Shown here one piece after another: positions 14,885 through 21,913 of a stretch of 64,000 nucleotides of DNA. How positions within the stretch are numbered: the stretch's first letter is position 1; each line of letters begins with the position of its first letter. The DNA lies in assembly GCF_003665435.1 (NCBI RefSeq), contig NZ_CP023407.1, positions 1,116,001-1,180,000 on the forward strand, given 5' to 3'. Source of the DNA: Streptomyces fungicidicus (GTDB lineage Bacteria; Actinomycetota; Actinomycetes; Streptomycetales; Streptomycetaceae). The translations under genes and the position numbers were made by a program. Under the pieces are notes generated by a model, which was not told the DNA's origin, ran no database searches, and worked only from the letters and a program-made list of their open reading frames with translations.

Positions 14885-15402
14885 CAGACGGCACCGCCCT
14901 GGCGGACCCGGCGCAGCGCCTCATCGGCCTGGGAGGAGTCGCCGTTGTCGTCGGGCAGGGACTCCGCGAGCCGGCGGACGTTCGCCGCGAACGCGACCAG
15001 CTGGTCGGCCATCGCGAGCGCCGCCGTCCGGTCGTACACCTCGACCTCGGTGTCCAGGTCGACCGACAGGCACGGCTTCTCCGAGATCCCGTCGGAGGCC
15101 GGCCACCAGGACAGGTACACCTCGAGCGGCACACGCGCCGGGTGCAGGGTCGTGATGGTCAGCGCGGCCGGCTCGCCCTGGTGGTTGATGTCCTCGAGGA
15201 ACACGGCCCGCTGGGCGAGGTGGTCCACGGTGCACCAGTCGGGGCAGGGGACGTGGACGACGACGGGCTTCTCACCCGAACGGCCGACCAGCGCGGGCAC
15301 CAGCCGGTAGCCGGACCGCACCGGCGAGGCGTTGGGGGCCGGCTGCAGCGGAATGCTAGGCAGCGGGGTGACGATGGGCGTGGTGATGGCAGGATGTGCC
15401 AT
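14884..15402 (-). CDS. DUF6907-like protein (CPxWC motif), copy 1, first gene of transfer operon
   Basis: A 172-residue protein with VHVPCPDWCTVDH near residue 50, VFLEDINHQGEP, and a conserved segment around VPLEVYLSWWPASDGIS, ending in a helical region (YDRTAALAMADQLVAFAANV). It shares its motif and layout with the 130-residue protein at 14170-14562. ATG start with CAGGAG 8 nt upstream, the strongest ribosome site of this operon, as expected for its first gene. Function unknown; it may be an AICE-specific regulatory or metal-binding protein. Confidence 0.7.
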   Translation of the reverse strand: MAHPAITTPIVTPLPSIPLQPAPNASPVRSGYRLVPALVGRSGEKPVVVHVPCPDWCTVDHLAQRAVFLEDINHQGEPAALTITTLHPARVPLEVYLSWWPASDGISEKPCLSVDLDTEVEVYDRTAALAMADQLVAFAANVRRLAESLPDDNGDSSQADEALRRVRQGGAV

Positions 15403-15471
15403 AGCGGTTCTCCTGTAGTCGCAGGTGATCCGTCAGGCCCCTTCACGGTGTTGACGCACCGGGTTGGGGCC

Positions 15472-15489
15472 GCCCCCGTTTATGGGGGC
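15472..15489 (-). terminator. GC hairpin in the leader of the transfer operon
   Basis: GCCCCC (15472-15477), loop GTTTAT, GGGGGC (15484-15489). It lies between the candidate promoter at 15499-15528 and the first gene at 15402, so it could attenuate transfer-operon transcription. Sequence evidence is only the short stem. Confidence 0.4.
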
Positions 15490-15498
15490 CGATGAGTC

Positions 15499-15528
15499 CA
15501 TCTAACAGCATCCGTTCCTACTTAGCAA
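15499..15528 (-). promoter_or_regulatory. Candidate promoter of the transfer operon
   Basis: Read on the minus strand: TTGCTA (15528-15523), 18-bp spacer, TAGATG (15504-15499). The repressor gene promoter at 3094-3123 has the same -35 hexamer and the same 18-bp spacer. The start would lie about 90 nt before the first ATG, leaving room for the hairpin at 15472-15489. Confidence 0.5.
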
Positions 15529-15537
15529 CACGGATGC
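15508..15537. promoter_or_regulatory. Candidate repressor operator in the transfer-operon promoter
   Basis: GCATCCG (15508-15514) and CGGATGC (15531-15537) form a perfect 7-bp inverted repeat over the spacer and -35. The minus strand reads GTAGGAACGGATGC (15521-15508), close to CTAGGAACGCATGG of repeat 1 at 3091-3110. The plus strand reads TTAGCAACACGGATGC, close to TTAGCAACGGATGG of repeat 2. This suggests the same repressor binds here. Confidence 0.5.
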
Positions 15538-15573
15538 GAGGGGAATCCGGAGCGTTACAGCACCGGAGTGGAC

Positions 15574-15617
15574 GCCGCGCGCGTCTCACACTCGTCTCAC
15601 AGACTGACGCGCGCGGC
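15574..15617. repeat. 12-bp perfect inverted repeat near the right end
   Basis: GCCGCGCGCGTC (15574-15585) pairs with GACGCGCGCGGC (15606-15617). The 20-nt loop contains one complete TCTCAC repeat (15595-15600), and another (15584-15589) straddles the left-arm edge; these are the candidate integrase arm sites. It may be part of attP architecture or the terminator of read-through toward purB. Confidence 0.5.
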
Positions 15618-15639
15618 TACGGCTGGCAGGGCTCTGACC

Positions 15640-15653
15640 TGTAGGTTCCTACA
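15640..15653. repeat. Palindrome TGTAGG-TT-CCTACA near attR
   Basis: A 14-bp palindrome 39 bp inside the right att core. Its GTAGGAAC/GTTCCTAC half matches the candidate operator at 15508-15521. It could be a repressor or Xis site affecting recombination. Between 15403 and 15703 I see only such sites and no gene. Confidence 0.4.
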
Positions 15654-15689
15654 TCGCATGGACGGTTCGGAACTTGTATGGACACCCGC

Positions 15690-15703
15690 TAAACTCCCTG
15701 TAC
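15690..15703 (+). promoter_or_regulatory. Rebuilt purB -10 box overlapping the right attachment core (attR)
   Basis: The core ACTCCCTGTAC (15693-15703) matches attL and abuts the purB GTG at 15704. TAAACT at 15690-15695 is a good -10 box, ending 8 nt before the GTG, so the mRNA should be leaderless. Its TAA comes from the element and its ACT from the core; the pre-integration version would have been TAGACT (copy at 1143-1148). No good -35 is visible on either version. Confidence 0.65.
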
Positions 15704-17146
15704 GTGACTGCTGCGCCCGCCAAGCCCCGTATCCCCAACGTCCTCGCCGGACGCTACGCCTCCGCCGAGCTCGCCACGCTCTGGTCCCCCGAGCAGAAGG
15801 TGAGGCTGGAGCGGCAGCTCTGGCTCGCCGTGCTGCGTGCCCAGAAGGACCTCGGCATCGAGGTGCCGGACGCGGCGATCGCCGACTACGAGCGTGTCCT
15901 CGACACCGTCGACCTCGCCTCCATCGCCGAGCGCGAGAAGGTCACGCGGCACGACGTGAAGGCCCGAATCGAGGAGTTCAACGACCTCGCCGGGCACGAG
16001 CACGTGCACAAGGGGATGACCTCCCGCGACCTCACCGAGAACGTCGAGCAGCTGCAGATCCGGCTCTCGCTGGAGCTGGTGCGCGACCGCACGGTGGCCG
16101 TGCTGGCGCGGCTGGGCAGGCTGGCCGCCGAGTACGGCGAGCTGGTCATGGCCGGCCGCTCGCACAACGTGGCCGCGCAGGCCACGACCCTCGGCAAGCG
16201 GTTCGCGACCGCCGCCGACGAGCTGCTCGTCGCGTACGGCCGGGTGGAGGAGCTGCTGGGCCGCTACCCGCTGCGCGGCATCAAGGGCCCGGTCGGCACG
16301 GCGCAGGACATGCTGGACCTGCTCGGCGGCGACGCGGCGAAGCTGGCGGACCTGGAGCAGCGGATCGCGCGGCACCTGGGCTTCTCCCAGGCGTTCACGA
16401 GCGTCGGCCAGGTCTACCCCCGCTCCCTGGACTACGAGGTCGTCACGGCGCTGGTGCAGCTGGCCGCCGCTCCGTCGTCGCTGGCGAAGACGGTCCGGCT
16501 GATGGCCGGGCACGAGCTGGTCACCGAGGGCTTCAAGCCGGGCCAGGTCGGCTCCTCCGCGATGCCGCACAAGATGAACACCCGTTCCTGCGAGCGCGTC
16601 AACGGCCTGATGGTGATCCTGCGCGGCTACGCCTCGATGACCGGCGAGCTGGCGGGCGACCAGTGGAACGAGGGCGACGTGTCCTGCTCGGTGGTGCGCC
16701 GGGTCGCGCTGCCGGACGCCTTCTTCGCTCTCGACGGCCTCCTCGAGACGTTCCTGACGGTGCTCGACGAGTTCGGGGCGTTCCCGGCGGTCGTCGCCCG
16801 GGAGCTGGACCGCTACCTCCCGTTCCTCGCCACCACCAAGGTGCTGATGGGCGCGGTGCGCGCCGGTGTGGGCCGTGAGGTCGCGCACGAGGCGATCAAG
16901 GAGAACGCCGTCGCCACCGCCCTCGCCATGCGCGAGCAGGGGGCCGAGCGCAACGACCTCCTGGACAAGCTGGCCGCGGACGAGCGGCTGCCGCTCGGCA
17001 AGGGTGAGCTGGAGGCGCTGATGGCGGACAAGCTGTCCTTCACCGGTGCCGCGAGCGACCAGGTCGGCGCCGTCGCCGGACGGATCGAGGAGATCGTGAA
17101 GCAGCACCCGGAGGCGGCCGGTTACACCCCCGGAGCCATTCTCTGA
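15704..17146 (+). CDS. purB: Adenylosuccinate lyase
   Basis: A 480-residue enzyme of purine synthesis, cleaving SAICAR and adenylosuccinate with release of fumarate. The fumarase/aspartase-superfamily signature is GSSAMPHKMN near residue 285, with the catalytic Ser in the flexible loop. Other family segments are HEHVHKGMTSRDLTENV and AGRSHNVAAQATTLGKR, the latter holding the catalytic His region. The GTG at 15704 gives VTAAPAKPRIPNVLAGRYAS; an in-frame TTG at 15674 would add ten element-encoded residues and is not favoured. The element now lies directly upstream, so expression depends on the rebuilt leaderless promoter or read-through. The next gene is almost contiguous. Confidence 0.95.
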   Translation: MTAAPAKPRIPNVLAGRYASAELATLWSPEQKVRLERQLWLAVLRAQKDLGIEVPDAAIADYERVLDTVDLASIAEREKVTRHDVKARIEEFNDLAGHEHVHKGMTSRDLTENVEQLQIRLSLELVRDRTVAVLARLGRLAAEYGELVMAGRSHNVAAQATTLGKRFATAADELLVAYGRVEELLGRYPLRGIKGPVGTAQDMLDLLGGDAAKLADLEQRIARHLGFSQAFTSVGQVYPRSLDYEVVTALVQLAAAPSSLAKTVRLMAGHELVTEGFKPGQVGSSAMPHKMNTRSCERVNGLMVILRGYASMTGELAGDQWNEGDVSCSVVRRVALPDAFFALDGLLETFLTVLDEFGAFPAVVARELDRYLPFLATTKVLMGAVRAGVGREVAHEAIKENAVATALAMREQGAERNDLLDKLAADERLPLGKGELEALMADKLSFTGAASDQVGAVAGRIEEIVKQHPEAAGYTPGAIL

Positions 17147-17190
17147 CCCGCTTCACCCGCGAGCAGCTGGAGGCCGCCCGCGACCGTCTC

Positions 17191-17691
17191 GTGCCGGACG
17201 TGGTCGCGGACGGCCTGCGCGTGCTGTTCTGCGGCATCAACCCCGGTCTGATGACGGCCGCGACCGGCCACCACTTCGCCCGCCCCGGCAACCGCTTCTG
17301 GCCGGCGCTGCACCGCTCCGGGTTCACGCCCCGGCTGCTGGCGCCGTCGGAGCAGCGGGAGCTGCTGTCGTACGGGCTGGGCATCACCAACGTGGTGGCG
17401 CGGGCGACCGCGCGGGCCGACGAGCTGAGCGCCGAGGAGTACCGGGAGGGCGGGCGGCTGCTCGCCCTGAAGGTGGCCCGGCTCCGGCCGCGCCGGCTGG
17501 CCGTGGTGGGGGTCACCGCGTACCGCGCGGCGTTCGACGACCGGAAGGCGGTGGTGGGGCCGCAGGCGCGGACCATCGGTGACACTCGTGTGTGGGTGCT
17601 GCCCAATCCGAGCGGGCTGAACGCGCACTGGACGCCGGCGGCGCTGGCTGAGGAGTTCGGCCGGCTGCGGGAGGCCGCGGAGGAAGGGTGA
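17191..17691 (+). CDS. mug: G/U mismatch-specific DNA glycosylase (Mug/TDG family)
   Basis: A 166-residue glycosylase removing uracil or thymine mispaired with G. Family motifs are VLFCGINPGL (catalytic-site loop with Asn), HHFARPGNRFWPALHRSGF, and VWVLPNPSGLNAHW near the C-terminus. The GTG at 17191 matches where E. coli Mug begins. However, the frame continues upstream without a stop to a CTG at 17143 that overlaps the purB stop (CTGA) with GGAG upstream; it would add LTRFTREQLEAARDRL, which looks like real protein. The true start may be that CTG. Cotranscribed with purB. Confidence 0.88.
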   Translation: MPDVVADGLRVLFCGINPGLMTAATGHHFARPGNRFWPALHRSGFTPRLLAPSEQRELLSYGLGITNVVARATARADELSAEEYREGGRLLALKVARLRPRRLAVVGVTAYRAAFDDRKAVVGPQARTIGDTRVWVLPNPSGLNAHWTPAALAEEFGRLREAAEEG

Positions 17692-17700
17692 GGCCGGCGG

Positions 17701-18138
17701 TCAGGGCGGCGCCGTCTCCGTGACCAGCGCCAGCAGCCGGACCGCGTCGGCCGGGTCCCGGTCGGCGACCGCCACGGCGAGCCAGCGGCCGGTGCCCCGC
17801 ACCTCCCACAGCCAGGCCACGCCGGAGCGGACGGCGAGCCAGGCCCACGGTCCGGGTATCTCCTCCCGCTCCGTGCGGAGCAGGACCGTCTGCAGGTTCC
17901 AGGGGTCGACGTCGCCCCAGCGGGAGGCCAGTACCTCGTACACGGCGTCGCGGCCCTTCTCGAACTGGTCCACCGTCACCGCCCGCCGCGCGGGATCGCC
18001 GGCCGGGCCGCCACCCATCTCCAGCACGGCGACGTGGTGGCCCGGTCCCCCGAAGCCGACGTCCGACGGGCCGTGCTCCGCCGGAAAGGGGCGGAAGCAC
18101 AGCTCGTCGATGAGGGCGATGTGCCGGGCGATGTTCAT
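17701..18138 (-). CDS. Conserved hypothetical protein of Streptomyces type
   Basis: A 145-residue soluble protein that begins MNIARHIALIDELCFRPFPA and contains WGDVDPWNLQTVLLRTEREE and a tandem of strands (WAWLAVRSGVAWLWEVRGTG). No signal peptide, membrane segment or catalytic motif is visible. It stands alone between convergent mug and the ABC permease gene. Function unknown. Confidence 0.7.
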   Translation of the reverse strand: MNIARHIALIDELCFRPFPAEHGPSDVGFGGPGHHVAVLEMGGGPAGDPARRAVTVDQFEKGRDAVYEVLASRWGDVDPWNLQTVLLRTEREEIPGPWAWLAVRSGVAWLWEVRGTGRWLAVAVADRDPADAVRLLALVTETAPP

Positions 18139-18210
18139 GGCTCCAGTAAACCCGTCGCCACTGACAGTTGGCGTGGCGTCAGGCGAGTACCGGCCGGGCG
18201 GCGGTCCCGC

Positions 18211-18936
18211 TCAGGCGTCCCGGCGGCCGAGGCTCCACGCTCCGGCCAGCAGGGCGGCGGCCGTCCACAGCGCCGTGACCGCAAGTCCCGTCCAGGGGCC
18301 CGGTGTTCCGTCGTAGGTCTGGTGGAGGACGACCTGTCCGGCGCGGTCGGGCAGGAAGTCGACGACGGTGCCGGCCGCGTCCCCGATCACGAAGGACACG
18401 ACGACGACGAACGGGATCAGCACGGACAGCGTCGCGACCGCGCTGCGCAGCAGGGCCGTGAGACCGGCCGCGAGCAGGGCCATCAGCGTGAGGTAGACGG
18501 CGCAGCCCACGACACCGCGGATCTGCTCGCCCGTGGTGAGACCGCTCGCCGCGGGGCCGAGACCCGCCCGCGCCGCGAGGAGGGCGGCCGGTGCGGTCAG
18601 CAGGCTCACGGCCAGGGTGGTGACGGCGATCGCCGTCACCTTGGCGGCGAACCACCGTCCGCGCCGCGGGACCGCTGCCAGCGAGACCCGCAGGGCCCCG
18701 TTGTGGTACTCCGCCGACACGGCCATGGCGCCGAAGGCGATGGCGGCGATCTGGCCCGGGGCGACGCCGGACAGCGCCATGAACAGCGGGTCGGACTCCG
18801 GGTCCGACGTGTCCGAGACCCCCGCGATCGCGGAGAACGCCGTGGTCGCCGCGAACAGCGCGAACAGTGCTCCGGGGAGCGAGCGGACCGTGCGGATCTT
18901 CAGCCACTCCGCGTGCAGCACGGGTACGAACGTCAT
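18211..18936 (-). CDS. ABC transporter permease (ABC-2 type)
   Basis: A 241-residue membrane protein with about six spans. It begins MTFVPVLHAEWLKIRTVRSL, the classic N-terminus of ABC-2 permeases working with an ABC-A type ATPase, and has SAEYHNGALRVSLAAVPRRG after span 2, a family hallmark. It ends GAWSLGRRDA. Two bases separate it from the ATPase gene stop, so the pair forms one exporter. The substrate is unknown; divergence from a two-component system suggests an antibiotic or cell-envelope stress exporter. Confidence 0.88.
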   Translation of the reverse strand: MTFVPVLHAEWLKIRTVRSLPGALFALFAATTAFSAIAGVSDTSDPESDPLFMALSGVAPGQIAAIAFGAMAVSAEYHNGALRVSLAAVPRRGRWFAAKVTAIAVTTLAVSLLTAPAALLAARAGLGPAASGLTTGEQIRGVVGCAVYLTLMALLAAGLTALLRSAVATLSVLIPFVVVVSFVIGDAAGTVVDFLPDRAGQVVLHQTYDGTPGPWTGLAVTALWTAAALLAGAWSLGRRDA

Positions 18937-18938
18937 GG

Positions 18939-19859
18939 TCAGGCCTCCTGGGGCTGTGCGGCGAACTCGGTCTCGGCGGCGGTCAGGTCCAGATAGGCCT
19001 GTTCCAGGGTGCCCTCGTCCGCCGCGAGTTCGAGGAGCGGTACGGCGGCGGCGGAGACGAGGCGTCCGATGTCGTCCACCCGCGCGTCCGGCACGGTCCA
19101 GTGGCCGTCCGGGTGTTCCACCACGCGGTGGCCGTGCCCGGCGAGGACGCTTCGGAGGGCGGCCGGGTCGGAGGTGCGGACGCGGACGGCGGGGCGCACG
19201 CGCCCGTCGATGAACTCGCGCATCGGGGTGTCGGCCAGCAGCCGGCCGCGGCCGAGAACGACCAGGTGGTCGGCGAACGAGGCGGTCTCGTTCATCAGAT
19301 GGCTGGAGACCAGGACGGTCCGTCCCTCGTCGGCGAGCCGGCGCAGCAGGGTGCGGATCCACACGATGCCTTCCGGATCGAGGCCGTTGGAGGGCTCGTC
19401 CAGCATGATCACCTGCGGGTCGCCGAGCAGCGCGGCGGCGATGCCCAGCCGCTGGCGCATGCCCAGGGAGTACGTCCGCACCCGGCGGCGCGAAACGGAG
19501 CCAAGGCCGGTCTCCCCGAGCACCTCGTCGACCCGGCGGTCCGGGATGCGGTGGCTCGCGGCCAGGACGCGCAGGTGGTCGCGGCCGGTGCGGGAGCCGT
19601 GCGCGGCCTGCGCGTCGAGCAGCGCGCCGACGTGGCGCAGGGGTTCCCGGAGGGCGGCGTAGGCGCGGCCGCCGACGGTGGCGGTGCCGGACGTGGGGTG
19701 GTCGAGGCCGAGCACCAGGCGCATGGTGGTGGACTTGCCCGCGCCGTTGGGGCCGAGGAAGCCGGTGACCCGGCCGGGCAGGACCCGGAAGGTGAGGTGG
19801 TCCACGGCCCGCCGGGCGCCGTACTCCTTGGTGAGGTCCTGGACGTCGATGCTGGTCAT
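18939..19859 (-). CDS. ABC transporter ATP-binding protein
   Basis: A 306-residue ATPase: Walker A GFLGPNGAGKST near residue 35, Q-loop region, signature YSLGMRQRLG near 130, Walker B VIMLDEPSNGLD near 150, switch His in LVSSHLMNE. A 90-residue C-terminal extension (TPMREFIDGRVRPAVRVRTS to end) is usual for drug-exporter ATPases of this class. It pairs with the downstream permease gene. The promoter lies in the 106-bp gap shared with the histidine kinase. Confidence 0.92.
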   Translation of the reverse strand: MTSIDVQDLTKEYGARRAVDHLTFRVLPGRVTGFLGPNGAGKSTTMRLVLGLDHPTSGTATVGGRAYAALREPLRHVGALLDAQAAHGSRTGRDHLRVLAASHRIPDRRVDEVLGETGLGSVSRRRVRTYSLGMRQRLGIAAALLGDPQVIMLDEPSNGLDPEGIVWIRTLLRRLADEGRTVLVSSHLMNETASFADHLVVLGRGRLLADTPMREFIDGRVRPAVRVRTSDPAALRSVLAGHGHRVVEHPDGHWTVPDARVDDIGRLVSAAAVPLLELAADEGTLEQAYLDLTAAETEFAAQPQEA

Positions 19860-19914
19860 GGGAGCAGCGTGACGGCCCGTCGGGGGGCGGGGCCTCCCCC
19901 GCCGGTGGAGTCCG

Positions 19915-19934
19915 CCTCCCCCTCGTGGGGGAGG
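19915..19934. promoter_or_regulatory. Inverted repeat between ABC operon and two-component genes
   Basis: CCTCCCCC (19915-19922), TCGT, GGGGGAGG (19927-19934): a perfect 8-bp dyad in the divergent promoter region. It is a reasonable binding site for the adjacent NarL-type regulator, though the G-tract composition could also be structural. Confidence 0.4.
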
Positions 19935-19965
19935 TTCCCGCGGGCGGCGGTGGCACGATGGCGGC

Positions 19966-21135
19966 ATGGTCCGCTTGCTCCGCCCGTTCGGCCGGACGGT
20001 GACGTACACCCGGCTGCTGCACCTGTTCGTCGCGATCGTGTGGCCGTCGATGTGGCTGTTCATCGAGGAGGCGTGGTGGACCTGGGCGGTGGCGGCCGCG
20101 GTGCTCGTGCCCGTCGGGCTGGTGCCCGCGATGCGCACCGTGGAGGGGCTGCAGGCCCGGCTGCTGCTGACCGGTCAGCGGCACGACAGCGGGAGCGCCG
20201 GCATCGTCGTCGCGCCGTCCGCCTCCCCGGGCGACCGGGGCAGGCTCGTCGTCTGGCTTCAGGCGCGGCTGCTGATCGGCTGCGCGACCTCGGTGTTCAT
20301 CGCGCAGCTGCTGCTGGCGATCGTGGACTTGGTGGCCTCGGTGTTCGGCGGGGACACGGCCGGCGGGGAGTTGCTGCTGCTGGAGGGGCACGACTGGTGG
20401 CACGTCCTCCTGCTGCCCCCAACGCTGGTGGTCCTGGCGGTGGCCGTGGTCGCCCCGGGCCGGCTGATCACGGCGCTGGCCCACCGCTTGCTCGGCCCCT
20501 CCCCCGCCGAGCGGCTTGCCGCCATGGAGGAACGCACCGAGCAGCTCCTGGAGCGCACCCGTATCGCCCGGGAACTCCACGACTCCATCGGCCACGCCCT
20601 GACCGTGGCCGTCGTGCAGGCGGGCGCCGCCCGCGCGGCCGGCGACCCCGCCTTCACCGACCGGGCCCTGGCCGCCATCGAGGAGACGGGCCGTGCCGCG
20701 CTGGAGGACCTGGAGCGGGTGCTCGGCGTGCTGCGCGAGTCCGGGCGTCCGGTGAGCGGCCGGCCGACCCTCACCGACGCCGGCCGGCTGCTGGAGTCCG
20801 CGCGGACGTCCGGCGCGACGGTCGACGTCGACATGGCGGGGCCCCTGGACACGGTGCCCGGGCCGGTCTCCCGCGAGGGGTACCGCATCCTCCAGGAGGC
20901 GCTGACCAATGTGCTGCGGCACGCGGGCGCCGTCCCGGTGCGGGTCCGTGTCGCGGTCGGCGACGGCTCGCTCGGCCTGGAGGTCCGCAACCCGTACACC
21001 GGCCGGACGCCCGCGCCCGACCGGGGCAGCGGTCTGCGCGGCATACGCGAGCGTGCGGCCCTGCTGGGCGGGCGGGCGCACACCGGACCCGACGGGGGTG
21101 ACTGGCGGGTGCGGGTGGAACTGCCGTTGCGCTGA
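19966..21135 (+). CDS. Sensor histidine kinase (NarL/DesK-type, HisKA_3)
   Basis: A 389-residue kinase. Four membrane segments (about residues 18-60 and 100-170) precede a DHp helix with the phospho-acceptor His in RTRIARELHDSIGHALTVAV near residue 207. The HATPase_c domain follows (YRILQEALTNVLRHAG with N-box Asn, GSGLRGIRERAALLGG with G-box). Phosphotransfer to the regulator 14 bp downstream is inferred. The signal is probably membrane- or exporter-linked, given the divergent ABC genes. Confidence 0.92.
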   Translation: MVRLLRPFGRTVTYTRLLHLFVAIVWPSMWLFIEEAWWTWAVAAAVLVPVGLVPAMRTVEGLQARLLLTGQRHDSGSAGIVVAPSASPGDRGRLVVWLQARLLIGCATSVFIAQLLLAIVDLVASVFGGDTAGGELLLLEGHDWWHVLLLPPTLVVLAVAVVAPGRLITALAHRLLGPSPAERLAAMEERTEQLLERTRIARELHDSIGHALTVAVVQAGAARAAGDPAFTDRALAAIEETGRAALEDLERVLGVLRESGRPVSGRPTLTDAGRLLESARTSGATVDVDMAGPLDTVPGPVSREGYRILQEALTNVLRHAGAVPVRVRVAVGDGSLGLEVRNPYTGRTPAPDRGSGLRGIRERAALLGGRAHTGPDGGDWRVRVELPLR

Positions 21136-21149
21136 TCTACGCTGGCCGG

Positions 21150-21818
21150 ATGCCGGTCACCGTTCTGCTCGTCGACGACGAACCCCTCGTGCGGGCGGGG
21201 CTGCGGGCGGTGCTGGAGGCGCAGCCGGACATCGAGGTCGTCGGGGAGGCGGCCGACGGGGCGGCGGTGATACCGCTGGTGCGGCGGCTGCGGCCGGACG
21301 TGGTCGCCATGGACGTACGGATGCCGCTGCTGGACGGGATCGAGGCCACCCGCGCGCTGCTGCGGTCGGTGGCGGCGCCGCCGAAGATCCTCGTGGTGAC
21401 GACCTTCGAGAACGACGAGTACGTGTACGGGGCGCTCCGCGCGGGCGCCGACGGCTTCCTGCTGAAGCGGGCGCGCCCGGCCGAGATCGTGCACGCGGTG
21501 CGGCTGGTCGCCGAGGGGGAGTCGCTGCTGTTCCCCGCCTCGGTGCGCCGGCTCGCGGCGGAGTACGGCGACGGCGACGGCGACGGCAACCGCGCGGCGC
21601 GCGCCGCGCTGGAGCGGGCGCGGCTCACCGGGCGCGAGGGCGAGGTGCTGCGGCTGATGGCGCGGGGCCTGACGAACGCGGAGATCGCCGCGAAGCTGGT
21701 GGTGGGGACGGAGACCGTCAAGTCCCATGTGAGCGCCGTGCTGGCGAAGCTCGGGGCGCGCGACCGCACCCAGGCGGTGATCGCGGCCTACGAGTCGGGC
21801 TTCGTGGCGCCGGGCTGA
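21150..21818 (+). CDS. NarL/FixJ-family response regulator
   Basis: A 222-residue regulator. Receiver domain: acidic pair DDE near 10, phospho-acceptor Asp in VVAMDVRMPLLDG near 54, Thr in LVVTTFEND near 83, Lys in FLLKRARP. LuxR-type HTH: LTGREGEVLRLMARGLTNAE, then VGTETVKSHVSAVLAKLGAR. A small DGDGDGN linker is encoded by a short GGCGAC repeat. Cotranscribed with the histidine kinase; likely target is the divergent ABC operon. Confidence 0.93.
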   Translation: MPVTVLLVDDEPLVRAGLRAVLEAQPDIEVVGEAADGAAVIPLVRRLRPDVVAMDVRMPLLDGIEATRALLRSVAAPPKILVVTTFENDEYVYGALRAGADGFLLKRARPAEIVHAVRLVAEGESLLFPASVRRLAAEYGDGDGDGNRAARAALERARLTGREGEVLRLMARGLTNAEIAAKLVVGTETVKSHVSAVLAKLGARDRTQAVIAAYESGFVAPG

Positions 21819-21913
21819 TCGGGCCGCCCCGGGCGGCCGTGCCCGGAGGTCGCCGGGGTCCGCCGCGCCGAGTACGATCCGCCCAACACGCGCACGAGCT
21901 GGGAGGACGGACG

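Larger units (their letters stand above)
1146..15703. mobile_element. Integrated actinomycete integrative and conjugative element (AICE), Prim-Pol type
   Basis: The 14.6-kb segment is bounded by the direct repeat ACTCCCTGTAC (1146-1156 and 15693-15703). It carries the full AICE toolkit in the usual blocks: tyrosine integrase, repressor, excisionase-like HTH proteins, a Prim-Pol/ATPase replication pair, a Nudix (Pif-like) protein, an FtsK-like TraB/TraSA translocase and Spd-like membrane proteins. Family knowledge says such elements excise, replicate as double-stranded plasmid and transfer DNA between mycelia through one TraB pump. All core genes look intact except the frameshifted gene at 7158-7650, so the element may still be active. 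Unlike most AICEs, which use tRNA genes, it occupies the purB promoter/start. Confidence 0.9.

Noticed and set aside
15568..15703. Possible tRNA or small RNA at the right att site
   Set aside because: No cloverleaf or T-arm sequence is visible; the att core is in the purB promoter instead.
18211..21081. A 956-codon minus-strand frame through the ABC genes and the two-component genes
   Set aside because: It contains the real permease frame at its end, but the rest is shadow of the histidine kinase and ATPase genes.
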